This document shows, one piece after another, positions 27,070 through 35,425 of a stretch of 64,000 bases of DNA (its first letter is position 1; every line of letters starts with the position of its first letter). The position numbers and the translations under genes are program-made. The notes beneath the pieces are model-generated. The model did not search any database and was not told the origin of the DNA. It saw nothing but the letters and a program-made list of their open reading frames with translations. This DNA comes from Aeromicrobium sp. (GTDB lineage: Bacteria; Actinomycetota; Actinomycetes; Propionibacteriales; Nocardioidaceae): assembly GCF_023146395.1 (NCBI RefSeq), contig NZ_JAGLCD010000017.1, forward strand, positions 1 through 64,000, given 5' to 3'.

Positions 27070-28076
27070 GAGCAGACCTCCGAGTAGGGGCCGGCCGGGT
27101 TGCCGAGCGAGATCGACGACCCGGGCAGGACGTCGAGGGTGATGACGCAGATGTACATGTTCAGCCAGGTGCCGGTGTTGGTCGGCCGCGTGAACGAGTC
27201 GAAGCCCAGCGGCGCCGAGGCGAACAGCTCGTCGAGTGCCGCCTGGTGGCCCACGAGCGTGTCGGCCACCGCGCGCAGGGAGCCGATCGCGGTGTCGACG
27301 TCGGGGCGGATCTCCTGGGTCAGGGACGCCGCGGCCTGCGCCAGCTCCGAGACACCGTCGAACGACCCGGTGATGACGTCGCGCTCCGCCGCGAGCCCCG
27401 TCATCAGGTCCGAGAGCGCGTCGACCGTGGTCGTGAACTGCGCCTCCTGGGCCGTGAAGCTCTCGAGCACGGGGGTCAGGTTGGTCAGCACGTCGCCGAT
27501 GACGTCGTCCTTGGCCGCGAGGTCCTGGGTCAGCCTGGCGGTCTCGGCCAGGAGCGCCTCGACCGTGCCCCCCTCCCCCTGCAGCACGGCCACGATCGAG
27601 GTGGCGAGCCGGTTCAGCGCTTCCGGCTCCAGGGTCTCGAACAGCGGCTCGAAGCCGTTCAGGAGGGCCGTGAGGTCGAAACCGGGATCGGTCTGGTCGG
27701 TGCCGAGGACGTCGCCGGCCGCCATCGGGGTGCCGGGCTCCTCACCGGGGATGAGCGAGAGGTACCGCTGGCCCAGGAGGTTCTGGTACCGGACCGAGAT
27801 CTGCGTCGTGTCCGAGACGGTCTGCCCCGCGCCGAGGGTGAACTCGACGCGGGCCCGGTCGGTGCCCTCCAGCCGGATCTGCTCGACGCGGCCCACGCGC
27901 ACCCCGGCCGCGCGGACGTCGTCGCCGGGGCGCAGGCCCGAGACCGACGTGAACTCGGCCGTGTAGCGGGTCGACTCGCCGCCGACCCGGTTCACCATCG
28001 TGTTGTAGATGACGAGCATGATCGCGAGCGCGACGACCGCGAAGATCGAGAACTTGATCCTGACGCCCCAGTTCAC
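27066..28076 (-). CDS. mceB: Mce family protein MceB
   Basis: A 336-residue protein with an anchor helix (IKFSIFAVVALAIMLVIYNT), the MCE domain (YTAEFTSVSGLRPGDDVRAA, GVRVGRVEQI) and a C-terminal domain ending GPYSEVCS. MceB proteins commonly end like this, with two conserved cysteines (NMYICVI and EVCS). Overlaps mceA and mceC by ATGA. Confidence 0.9.
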   Translation of the reverse strand: MNWGVRIKFSIFAVVALAIMLVIYNTMVNRVGGESTRYTAEFTSVSGLRPGDDVRAAGVRVGRVEQIRLEGTDRARVEFTLGAGQTVSDTTQISVRYQNLLGQRYLSLIPGEEPGTPMAAGDVLGTDQTDPGFDLTALLNGFEPLFETLEPEALNRLATSIVAVLQGEGGTVEALLAETARLTQDLAAKDDVIGDVLTNLTPVLESFTAQEAQFTTTVDALSDLMTGLAAERDVITGSFDGVSELAQAAASLTQEIRPDVDTAIGSLRAVADTLVGHQAALDELFASAPLGFDSFTRPTNTGTWLNMYICVITLDVLPGSSISLGNPAGPYSEVCS

Positions 28077-29314
28077 GGCTGCGCACCCCCCACGAACCCC
28101 CGCGTCAGGAGGTCGCCGATGCCGTTCGGGTCCGCGTCGGCGACGGCCTCGAGCTGCGCCAGGAGGCCCTGGATCTCGGCCACGAGTCCGGCGTCGTCGG
28201 CCGCGCTCGAGGTCGTGGGTGACGTCGAGCCGCAGTTGGGGCCGAAGGCGCGGTACTCCGGGGGTCCGAAGACGGCGCAGTCGGCGCCCGTGTACGGCGC
28301 GTCGGTGTTGACGACGATGTCGACCGTCGTCTCCAGGAAGCCGCCCGGGGTCGCCCCCGCATCGGGGTCGGTGAACGTCGAGGCGCCGACCGTCGAGAGC
28401 GCGACGAGGGAGTCGAAGGTCTTCGAGAAGCCGGCCCGGCGGTCGAACATCGTCTCGACGATCGGCGCCGACTGCGCGAGGGCCTTGACCAGGGCCTGCT
28501 GGTTTCCGGCGACGAGGAGCTGCGTCTCGTCGACGAGCGCGTCACCCCCGGTCAGGACCGTCGCGAGGTCGGTCTGACGATCGACGATCGTACGGGTCGT
28601 GACGAACGAGTTCTCGAGGGCGTCCAGGAGGTCGGGCGAGATCTCGGCGACCGTCGTGAGGTTGGTGGCCAGCAGCTCGAGGTCCTCCCGCACCTGCGGA
28701 AGCTGGGGCTCGAGCCGGGCCAGGTAGGAGTCGAGCGTCACGAGCGAGCTCCCGAGGGACTCGCCGCGACCGTCGAGCGCCTCTGCGAAGGCACCGAGCG
28801 TGGTGGCGAGCCTCGCCGGCTCGACGGCCGTGAGGATCTCGTAGCTCGCGTCCAGGGCGTCCTGGAGCTCCCGGGTCTCGGTCGAGGGGTCCTGCGGGAT
28901 GACGGCGCCCGCCCGCAGCGTCTCGCCGCCCGCGCCGCGCTCGGGCGGCACGAGGTCGACGAACGACGTGCCGAACACCGTGGCCGGGAGGATGCGGGCC
29001 GTGACCTGCGCCGGGAGCCGCTCCGCCTCGTCGGGATCGATCGACAGCCCCAGGCGCACGCCACCGTCGCGGGCGTCGATCGACGTGACCCGGCCGATGA
29101 TCGCGCCGCGGACCTTGACGTCGTTGCCCACCACGAGCGCCCCACCGATGTCGTCGACCTGGGCCGCGACCTCGACCCGATCGCTGAAGAGACCGCCCTG
29201 GACGGCCACGAAGGCGACGACGGCCAGCCCCGCGAGCACCAGGGTCGCGATGCCCCGCTGCACGAGGCTGCCGCGCCGGTGCTCGAGGTCGCGCGAGATG
29301 TAGGCCGCCGTCAT
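28073..29314 (-). CDS. mceA: Mce family protein MceA
   Basis: A 413-residue protein with an N-terminal membrane helix (GIATLVLAGLAVVAFVAVQG) and MCE domain (VEVAAQVDDIGGALVVGNDV, GAIIGRVTSI), then a long helical domain and a low-complexity end (STSPTTSSAADDAG) before EIQGLLAQLEAVADADPN. First Mce chain of the operon; seven bases follow the yrbEB stop. Confidence 0.9.
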   Translation of the reverse strand: MTAAYISRDLEHRRGSLVQRGIATLVLAGLAVVAFVAVQGGLFSDRVEVAAQVDDIGGALVVGNDVKVRGAIIGRVTSIDARDGGVRLGLSIDPDEAERLPAQVTARILPATVFGTSFVDLVPPERGAGGETLRAGAVIPQDPSTETRELQDALDASYEILTAVEPARLATTLGAFAEALDGRGESLGSSLVTLDSYLARLEPQLPQVREDLELLATNLTTVAEISPDLLDALENSFVTTRTIVDRQTDLATVLTGGDALVDETQLLVAGNQQALVKALAQSAPIVETMFDRRAGFSKTFDSLVALSTVGASTFTDPDAGATPGGFLETTVDIVVNTDAPYTGADCAVFGPPEYRAFGPNCGSTSPTTSSAADDAGLVAEIQGLLAQLEAVADADPNGIGDLLTRGFVGGAQP

Positions 29315-29321
29315 CGGTCAC

Positions 29322-30185
29322 TCACCCCGAGATCCGGACGCCCGGATCGCCGCCCCAGAAGAGCAGCGTCATGACCATGTTGAGCAGGACGACGACGACG
29401 ATGCTGGCGCGGATGGCCCGGCCGGTCGCCTCGCCGACACCCTCGGCACCACCGCGCGCCATGAATCCGTACCAGCAGTGGATGACCGCGACCGCGAAGG
29501 CGAACACGACGATCTTGACGACCGAGAGCAGGACGTCGGAGACCGCGATGAACGTGCCGAAGTAGTGCTCGTACGTGCCGCTCGGCTGACCGAACAGGAC
29601 CGTGACCGCCATCTGCGACGCGAGGTACGACCCCGCGAGGCCGATCATGTAGAGCGGGAGGATCGCCATCATCGTGGCGATGATGCGGGTCGTGACGAGG
29701 TACGGGATCGCCGGGACGGCCATGACCCCGAGGGCGTCGATCTCCTCACTCGTGCGCATCGACCCGAGCTGGGCCGTGAACCGGCATCCCACCTGCGCCG
29801 CGAGCGCGAGCGCCGCCACGAGGGGCGCGAGCTCACGGGTGTTGACGACCGCGGACACGAAGCCCGTGAGCGGGGCGAGCCCGATCGTCTCGAGGCCGTT
29901 GAAGCCCTCGATGCCGAGCGAGGTGCCCGCCGAGAGCGCGAGCAGCACCATGACGCCGACCGTGCCGCCGCCGACCAGGATCGCCCCGGTCCCCCAGCTG
30001 ATGTCGAGCAGGATGCGGAACGTCTCGGCGCGGTAGTGCCGCAGCGTCGTGGGCACCGCTGTCACGGCCCGCACCACGAAGGTCGCGAACGTGCCGACCG
30101 TCGCGACACGGTCGGTAGCGGCGTCGGACGCGCGCGTGAGGGCGCGGGAGGTCACGCGCGGGTGGCCGACCCGCTCGGTCGTCAT
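29322..30185 (-). CDS. yrbEB: MlaE/YrbE-family ABC permease, second subunit
   Basis: A 287-residue MlaE-type permease with about five membrane helices and the conserved ELAPLVAALALAAQVGCRFTA and ALGVMAVPAIPYLV segments. With YrbEA it forms the inner-membrane part of the Mce importer. The ATPase (MceG/MkL type) is not in this window, as is usual because it is encoded elsewhere and shared among mce operons. Start ATG 30185 overlaps the yrbEA stop. Confidence 0.93.
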   Translation of the reverse strand: MTTERVGHPRVTSRALTRASDAATDRVATVGTFATFVVRAVTAVPTTLRHYRAETFRILLDISWGTGAILVGGGTVGVMVLLALSAGTSLGIEGFNGLETIGLAPLTGFVSAVVNTRELAPLVAALALAAQVGCRFTAQLGSMRTSEEIDALGVMAVPAIPYLVTTRIIATMMAILPLYMIGLAGSYLASQMAVTVLFGQPSGTYEHYFGTFIAVSDVLLSVVKIVVFAFAVAVIHCWYGFMARGGAEGVGEATGRAIRASIVVVVLLNMVMTLLFWGGDPGVRISG

Positions 30186-31033
30186 GCGATCCTCGCCGGC
30201 ACGAGCATGACGTAGCCCTGCGTGATCGCGACGTTGACCACGGCGAGCACGATGACGGCGATGACGACGCACTGGTTGACCGCATCGGCCACGCCCTTGG
30301 GGCCGCCCGAGGCCGTGAGCCCCTTGTAGGCCGCGATGACCATGGCGAGGAAGCCGAAGATCACGGCCTTGCCCTCGGCCAAGATCAGGTCGGTCGGCTG
30401 GGCGAAGGCGATGAACGAGGAGAGGTACGCGCCGGAGCTGACCGATCCCCCGCCCACGTTGATGATGTAGCCGGTCAACATCGCCGTGGCTGCGACGACG
30501 ATGTTGAGCAGGAAGCCGACTGTCATGGCGGCCGCGACCCGCGGCGCGACGATGCGCTGGACGGGGTCCAGCCCCATGACCCGCATCGCGTCGACCTCCT
30601 CGCGCACGGTCTGCGCGCCGAGCTGGGCGCAGACCGCCGAGCCGACCGCACCGGCCATGAGCAGGGACGTGACGAGCGGGGCGGCCTGACGCAGGATGCC
30701 GATGCCGTTGACCGCTCCGGTGAACGAGACGGCTCCGATCTGCGACGCGACGGCCCCGACCTGGACCGCGATGATGATGCCGAACGGGATCGCCACCAGC
30801 ACCGTCGGCAGGAACGCCACGCGGGTCATGAACCAGGCCTGGTCGAAGTACTCACGCCACGAGAAGCGGCGCAGCACGATGTCGGTCGCCAGGTGGCGCA
30901 GGGCACCGAGGCCGAGGATCACCATCGCGCCGAACGTGTCGACGCCACCCCAGAACTTGCCGTGCGCGGAGCGAGCGAGCGCGGCGGACCGCGACGGCCT
31001 GCGCCTGACGGTCACACCCTCCTGCAGCCCCAT
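30182..31033 (-). CDS. yrbEA: MlaE/YrbE-family ABC permease, first subunit
   Basis: A 283-residue MlaE-type permease: SLLMAGAVGSAVCAQLGAQT, EEVDAMRVMGLDPVQRIVAP and five hydrophobic stretches. First gene of the mce operon; all nine genes run on the minus strand with overlaps of four bases, except for the seven-base gap before mceA. Start ATG 31033 with GAAGGGG upstream. Confidence 0.93.
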   Translation of the reverse strand: MGLQEGVTVRRRPSRSAALARSAHGKFWGGVDTFGAMVILGLGALRHLATDIVLRRFSWREYFDQAWFMTRVAFLPTVLVAIPFGIIIAVQVGAVASQIGAVSFTGAVNGIGILRQAAPLVTSLLMAGAVGSAVCAQLGAQTVREEVDAMRVMGLDPVQRIVAPRVAAAMTVGFLLNIVVAATAMLTGYIINVGGGSVSSGAYLSSFIAFAQPTDLILAEGKAVIFGFLAMVIAAYKGLTASGGPKGVADAVNQCVVIAVIVLAVVNVAITQGYVMLVPARIA

Positions 31034-31065
31034 GCGTCCCCTTCGCGTCGACCTTGCGCTGAGTC

Positions 31066-31094
31066 ACTGTAAACGGGAGTGACCTAGGTCACAA
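31066..31094 (-). promoter_or_regulatory. mce operon promoter with CRP/GlxR-like operator
   Basis: On the minus strand, -35 TTGTGA (31094-31089) and -10 TACAGT (31071-31066) are 17 bases apart, 33 bases before the yrbEA start. The -35 box and spacer are covered by a perfect 14-bp palindrome GTGACCTAGGTCAC (31079-31092). Read with its flanks it is AGTGACCTAGGTCACA, 15 of 16 matches to the GlxR/CRP consensus TGTGAnnTAnnTCACA. Bound protein would sit on the -35 region, so repression is the simplest prediction. Confidence 0.65.
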
Positions 31095-31141
31095 CGACTT
31101 TGAGCAGGGTCTCCGTCAAAAAATTTGGACGAATGTACCAC

Positions 31142-31981
31142 TCAGGGGCGCTGCGCGGTGACGAAACGCGGTCGACCGGCCAGATCGGCCCGGTCACGGA
31201 CGCTGCTCCAGCGCGGCGCGAAGACCGCGGGCGCCGACTCGCCCTGGGCGTCGGCGTGCTCGGCGGCCAGGATTCCGCCGCTGCGCAGGAGTCGCCACCC
31301 CACCTGCTCGACGACCCGCATCGCGTCGAGCCCGTCGTCGCCGGACCACAGCGCGAGCGCAGGATCGTGGTCGCGCACCTCGGGAGCGACGCTCTCCCAC
31401 GCGTCCAACGGGATGTACGGTGGATTGGCCACGACGGCGTCGACCGTGCCGTCGAGGTCGGCGAACGCGTCCGCCATGTCCCCCTGGCGCAGGTCGACCC
31501 CCGTGCCGACGAGGTTGCGCGAGGCCCACTCCGCGGCCGCCTCGTCGAGCTCGACGGCGTGCACCCGGGCGTGGGGCACCTCGTGCACGATGCTGAGCGA
31601 GATGGCGCCCGAGCCCGCGCAGAGCTCCACGACGACGGGCGCCGCGAGGTGCTGCACCTGCTCGATGACCCACCCGGTCATGACCTCGGTCTCCGGCCGC
31701 GGCACGAAGACCCCCGGGCCGACCTCGACGTCGACGTACCGGAAGGCGGCGGTGCCGGTGATGTGCTGCAGGGGCACGCGCCGGGCCCGCGCCTCGATCA
31801 TCTCGAGGTACGTGCGGCGCTGCATCTCCTGCACCGACGCGCGGCGCACCATCGCCCGTGGGACGCCGCAGACGTGCGACAGGAGCAGCTCCGCGTCGAC
31901 CTCGGGCGACGCGACGCCCCCGGTCCGCAACGTCGCGGCAGCCTGCTCGAGCAGCCGCTCGGCCTGGGTGCGGACGCTCAC
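31142..31981 (-). CDS. prmC: Release factor glutamine methyltransferase PrmC
   Basis: A 279-residue SAM-dependent enzyme that methylates the GGQ glutamine of release factors. Motifs: [14 protein letters not shown] (SAM loop) and [14 protein letters not shown] with the catalytic NPPY. The N-terminal helical domain for release-factor binding is present. Start overlaps the prfA stop (ATGA at 31978-31981), the normal arrangement with its substrate gene. Its stop lies 108 bases from the mce start; the two are on the same strand, with the mce promoter between them. Confidence 0.93.
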   Translation of the reverse strand: MSVRTQAERLLEQAAATLRTGGVASPEVDAELLLSHVCGVPRAMVRRASVQEMQRRTYLEMIEARARRVPLQHITGTAAFRYVDVEVGPGVFVPRPETEVMTGWVIEQVQHLAAPVVVELCAGSGAISLSIVHEVPHARVHAVELDEAAAEWASRNLVGTGVDLRQGDMADAFADLDGTVDAVVANPPYIPLDAWESVAPEVRDHDPALALWSGDDGLDAMRVVEQVGWRLLRSGGILAAEHADAQGESAPAVFAPRWSSVRDRADLAGRPRFVTAQRP

Positions 31982-33051
31982 GACGTCTCCTTCCCGGGCG
32001 CCAGTGCGGCGAGCCGCTCGGCGAGATCGGCCTCGACCAGCGAGGCGATGACATCGTCGAGCGCGCCGTCCATGACGGCATCGAGGTTGTAGGCCTTGAA
32101 TCCGGTCCGATGGTCCGAGACCCGGTTCTCGGGGAAGTTGTAGGTACGGACGCGCTCGGACCGGTCCATCGTGCGGATCTGCGAGCGACGGGCCTGCGAG
32201 GCCTCGGCGTCCGCCGCGGCCTGCGCGGCCTCGAGGAGCCGCGAGCGCAGGATGCGCAGCGCCTGCTCCTTGTTCTGCAGCTGACTCTTCTCGTTCTGAC
32301 AGCTCACGACGATGCCGGTCGGCACGTGCGTGATGCGCACGGCGGAGTCGGTCGTGTTGACGCTCTGACCGCCCGGGCCCGACGACCGGAACACGTCGAT
32401 GCGCAGATCGGCGTCGTTGACCTGGACGTCGACGTCCTCGGCCTCGGCGAGCACCAGGACGCCCGCGGCCGAGGTGTGGATCCGGCCCTGGGACTCCGTG
32501 ATCGGCACCCGCTGCACGCGGTGCACGCCGCCCTCGAACTTCAGCAACGCGAACGGGGCCTGGCTCGGATCGGTGGCCCTGCCGGACTTGACCGCGGCCG
32601 TGACCGACTTGTAGCCGCCGAGGGCCGTCTCGGTGCTGTCGAGGACCTCGACCTTCCAGCCGCGCGTCTCGGCGTAACGGGAGTACATGCGCAGCAGGTC
32701 GGCGGCGAAGAGCGCCGACTCGTCGCCGCCCTCGCCGCCCTTGATCTCGACGATGACGTCCTTGCCGTCAGCCGGGTCGCGGGGCACGAGGAGTCGCTGC
32801 AGGCGCTCGCCGAGCTCGGCGACCTGCGTCTCCAGCTCGCCGACCTCGTCAGTCAGCTCGAGCTCCCGGGCCGCCTCCAGGTCGTCGGTGGCCTGCTGCA
32901 GCGCGCGGTGCGTGCGGACGATGCCCCCGAGCTCGGCGTACCGCTGTCCGACCCGCTTTGCCGTCGCGGGATCGGCGTGGACCGCGGGATCGGCGAGCCG
33001 CTGCTCGAGGTCGGCGTACTCCTCGAGCAACGAGGTGACGGCGTCGAACAT
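31978..33051 (-). CDS. prfA: Peptide chain release factor 1
   Basis: A 357-residue RF1 for UAA and UAG stops. The catalytic GGQ is in [18 protein letters not shown], and the domain order (coiled coil, codon-recognition domain, catalytic domain) and length are normal. Start ATG 33051 with AAGGAG at 6 nt. A strong hairpin terminator separates it from rpmE, so either read-through or a local promoter must supply it. Confidence 0.97.
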   Translation of the reverse strand: MFDAVTSLLEEYADLEQRLADPAVHADPATAKRVGQRYAELGGIVRTHRALQQATDDLEAARELELTDEVGELETQVAELGERLQRLLVPRDPADGKDVIVEIKGGEGGDESALFAADLLRMYSRYAETRGWKVEVLDSTETALGGYKSVTAAVKSGRATDPSQAPFALLKFEGGVHRVQRVPITESQGRIHTSAAGVLVLAEAEDVDVQVNDADLRIDVFRSSGPGGQSVNTTDSAVRITHVPTGIVVSCQNEKSQLQNKEQALRILRSRLLEAAQAAADAEASQARRSQIRTMDRSERVRTYNFPENRVSDHRTGFKAYNLDAVMDGALDDVIASLVEADLAERLAALAPGKETS

Positions 33052-33101
33052 GGGGGCTCCTTGCGCTGCGTGGACCTGCGGCGGGACGGCTGGACAGACG
33101 A

Positions 33102-33139
33102 CGACGCCGGTCATCCCCAGGCGGGGATGACCGGCGTCG
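33102..33139 (-). terminator. Hairpin terminator between rpmE and prfA
   Basis: Perfect 17-bp inverted repeat (33102-33118 with 33123-33139) and a four-base loop AGGC. It starts nine bases after the rpmE stop. No U tract follows, as in other terminators of this window. Confidence 0.8.
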
Positions 33140-33147
33140 CGGAGCAG

Positions 33148-33354
33148 CTACTTCTTGCCGTAGCGCTTCTCGAACTTGGCCACGCGGCCGCCGGTGTCGA
33201 GGATCTTCTGCTTGCCCGTGTAGAACGGGTGGCAGGCCGAGCAGACGTCGGCGCGGAGCGTGCCCTCGGTGGCGGTGCTCTTGGTGGTGAACGAGTTGCC
33301 GCAGGTGCAGGTGACCTGGGTCTCGACGTACGCGGGATGGATGTCGCTCTTCAT
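33148..33354 (-). CDS. rpmE: 50S ribosomal protein L31 (zinc-binding form)
   Basis: A 68-residue protein that begins [20 protein letters not shown]. The cysteines CTCG and CSAC with HPFYTGKQK define the C+ type, which binds zinc; many actinobacteria also have a zinc-free paralogue under Zur control, not seen here. Start ATG 33354; the upstream part of the frame is a leader with a hairpin, not coding. Confidence 0.96.
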   Translation of the reverse strand: MKSDIHPAYVETQVTCTCGNSFTTKSTATEGTLRADVCSACHPFYTGKQKILDTGGRVAKFEKRYGKK

Positions 33355-33378
33355 GGTGTCCTCTCCGTGACGCTGGGT

Positions 33379-33447
33379 CGTGCGCAGGGCTGCGCACGTG
33401 AACCAGGGCCGACGTCCCATTCTGCCACCCGCGACGTCTCAAACCAA
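33379..33447 (-). promoter_or_regulatory. rpmE promoter and 5' leader hairpin
   Basis: TTGGTT (33447-33442) and CAGAAT (33424-33419) are spaced by 17 bases, giving a start near 33412. The leader of about 58 bases contains a perfect 9-bp hairpin CGTGCGCAG/CTGCGCACG (33379-33398), 24 bases before the start codon. It may help control L31 synthesis; there is no direct evidence. Confidence 0.45.
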
Positions 33448-33525
33448 GCGGGCCCCGCAGCACGAGCTCCGGTGACGGCGTGACGCACGCGCCGCTCTGG
33501 TCTGCGCCGCGTGTCAGGACACCCG

Positions 33526-34008
33526 TCAGGCGGGCAGGAGCTTCTCGATGTCGCCCGCGATCTTGGCCGGCGACGTGGTCGACCCGTACCGCTTGATGAC
33601 CGTGCCCTCGGGGTCGACCAGGAACTTGGTGAAGTTCCACTTGATCTTCGACGGTCCCACGCCACCCTTCTCCTTCTTGAGCCACTGGTAGAGCGGGTGG
33701 GCGCCGTCGCCGTTGACCTCGATCTGGGAGAACATCGGGAACGTCACGCCGTAGTTCTTCTCGCAGAACGCCGCGGTCTCGGCGTCACCGTCGGGGTTCT
33801 GGTGGCCGAACTGGTCGCAGGGGAACCCCAGCACCACGAGTCCACGGTCGACGTAGGTCTTGTACAGCTCCTCGAGCCCGGTGAGCTGCGGGGTGAAACC
33901 GCACTGGGTCGCGGTGTTGACGACGAGGAGCACCTTGCCACGGTAGTCGGCGAGCTGGCGCTCGGCGCCGTCGATGCCGGTGGCGGAGAAGTCATGAGCA
34001 GTGGTCAT
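33526..34008 (-). CDS. Glutathione peroxidase family protein
   Basis: A 160-residue thiol peroxidase. The catalytic cysteine lies in NTATQCGFTPQ (Cys in place of selenocysteine), with the second family motif GFPCDQFGHQNP and KWNFTKFLVD. In glutathione-free actinobacteria such enzymes are reduced by thioredoxin; this is known of the family, not shown here. I chose ATG 34008 since TAGGGT lies 7 nt upstream and the eight extra residues of the longer frame show no conservation. Part of a small insertion between rpmE and rho. Confidence 0.92.
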   Translation of the reverse strand: MTTAHDFSATGIDGAERQLADYRGKVLLVVNTATQCGFTPQLTGLEELYKTYVDRGLVVLGFPCDQFGHQNPDGDAETAAFCEKNYGVTFPMFSQIEVNGDGAHPLYQWLKKEKGGVGPSKIKWNFTKFLVDPEGTVIKRYGSTTSPAKIAGDIEKLLPA

Positions 34009-34015
34009 GCGCACC

Positions 34016-34021
34016 ACCCTA
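34016..34021 (-). promoter_or_regulatory. -10 element TAGGGT of the peroxidase gene (leaderless)
   Basis: TAGGGT ends 7 nt before ATG 34008, and there is no ribosome-binding site. The remaining bases up to 34138 contain only short inverted repeats such as GGTCCC/GGGACC. Confidence 0.5.
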
Positions 34022-34138
34022 GAGCGCGCCACGGAACTCGGCAGGTGAGCCAGCGCACCCCATGGCCCGACCCGACCGGGCCCTAGGACCCAGACGGAAC
34101 GGTCCCCATGGGCCAGGGACCAGTGGGCCCTGTTCCTC

Positions 34139-34144
34139 TAGTGT
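34139..34144 (+). promoter_or_regulatory. Possible -10 element TAGTGT for the DUF1059 gene
   Basis: TAGTGT lies 64 bases before ATG 34209 and would give a leader of about 58 bases. No clear -35 box is visible. Confidence 0.35.
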
Positions 34145-34208
34145 GTCAGGGGCGACCGGTCGGACCACTGACGGATCGACCTGGGAGGGTCGCCAAGGGA
34201 GATGCACC

Positions 34209-34385
34209 ATGAAGACCTTTGCCTGCGGGGACGTCGTCCCCGGCTGTGACGCCACCTGGGTCTGCGACAGCGAGGACGACGTCCTGCATGCCGTCGCGAT
34301 CCACGCGCGCGACGACCACGGCCTGATCGAGGTGCCGGCCGATCTGGTCGCGGCTGTGCGGAGCCAGATCCGCGACGTGGCGTGA
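34209..34385 (+). CDS. DUF1059 small protein
   Basis: A 58-residue protein of the DUF1059 family (MKTFACGDVVPGCDATWVC). It has three cysteines, C6, C13 and C19, and ends in a helical segment with LHAVAIHARDDHG. The function of DUF1059 is unknown; a metal- or redox-related role is sometimes suspected from the cysteines. GGGAG sits about 8 nt before the start. Its stop overlaps the GTG of the EAL-CBS gene (GTGA), so the two are coupled. Confidence 0.8.
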   Translation: MKTFACGDVVPGCDATWVCDSEDDVLHAVAIHARDDHGLIEVPADLVAAVRSQIRDVA

Positions 34386-35419
34386 TCGCGCCAAGCTCCC
34401 TCACCCCCTTGCACGACCACACCTCGATGACCGGCCCACCCCTGGGACTGCGCCCCGTGCTCGACGTCGCCCGGCGCACCGCAGCCGGGTTCGAGGCCAG
34501 CGCGGCCCCCGGCGTCCGCGCGGTCGACGCGGTGACCGCCGCACTCGACGCCCGCGCGACCTTGCCGCCGAACACGTTCCTGACGCTCGCACCGGACCAC
34601 GCGGCCCTGACCGACCGCGCCTGGCTCGCTGCGGTGACGGAACCGGGCGACCTGACCGGCGTCGTCGTGCACGTCGACGACCCGCAACGACTCCCCGCCA
34701 CCGGCTTCGACCACGTGCGCGTGGTCCGGGAGGCCGGTGCGCTGCTCTCGACCGGCGACCGCGATCGCGGTCAACCGACCCTGCGGACGATCGCCGACCT
34801 GCGCCCGGCCATCGTCCGGCTCGGTCGCGCCTGGGTGCGCGGCACCGACGTCGACCCGCACAAGCGTCGCGCGGTGGCCACGACCGGCGAGCTCGCGTCC
34901 CAGCTGGACGCCTGGATCCTCGCCGACGACGTCCGGACCACCGACGAGCTCAAGGCCTTGGCCGAGCTCGAGGTCCCCCTCGCGCAGGGGCCCGTGATCG
35001 GGGCGGTCACCTGGCCGTGGCCCGCCGTGTCACGCGCCGCCCACGGGGCCCTGGCGTCCACGACCCGTGAGCACGACCGGGTCGAGTCCGTGCGCGAGCT
35101 CCTGCAGCGGGCGTTCACGACCAGCGACGACCGACGAGCCGCGACAGAGGCTGCGCGCTCCGGCTACGACCTGACGGTCGTGCTCGACGACCGAGGCCGC
35201 CCCGTGGCGCTGCTCGTCCTGCGCGACGGGCGGTGGGGCACCGAGCGACCGTTCACGATCAACGTCGATACCGCCCCCGCGGCAGCGCTCGACCGGGCCC
35301 GGCACCGCGTGCCCGGACAGGAGAACGCCCCGCTCGTCTGTACCGACGCGGCGGGGCGTTTCTGCGGGATCCTGCGCCCGGACCGGCTCGCCGCGCACCT
35401 GGCGACGAACCGGCCCTGA
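34382..35419 (+). CDS. Degenerate EAL-domain protein with C-terminal CBS-like region
   Basis: A 345-residue protein whose first 230 residues follow the EAL phosphodiesterase order but lack the catalytic groups: the EAL motif is replaced by FEAS, no DDFGTG is found, LKID reads VRLG, and AEGVE reads ADDVR; only QGPVIG resembles the end QGY motif. It is therefore expected not to hydrolyse c-di-GMP. The last 115 residues (SGYDLTVVLDDRGRPVALLV) look like a CBS pair. Start GTG 34382 overlaps DUF1059; an ATG at 34427 is the alternative. It ends six bases from the rho stop (convergent). Confidence 0.65.
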   Translation: MIAPSSLTPLHDHTSMTGPPLGLRPVLDVARRTAAGFEASAAPGVRAVDAVTAALDARATLPPNTFLTLAPDHAALTDRAWLAAVTEPGDLTGVVVHVDDPQRLPATGFDHVRVVREAGALLSTGDRDRGQPTLRTIADLRPAIVRLGRAWVRGTDVDPHKRRAVATTGELASQLDAWILADDVRTTDELKALAELEVPLAQGPVIGAVTWPWPAVSRAAHGALASTTREHDRVESVRELLQRAFTTSDDRRAATEAARSGYDLTVVLDDRGRPVALLVLRDGRWGTERPFTINVDTAPAAALDRARHRVPGQENAPLVCTDAAGRFCGILRPDRLAAHLATNRP

Positions 35420-35425
35420 CGAAGG

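Noticed and set aside
20475-31094. Mce ATPase (mceG/mkl) in the operon
   Set aside because: No gene in the block has Walker motifs. The only ABC ATPase in the window (53215-54198) is of the drug or peptide exporter type with its own permease.
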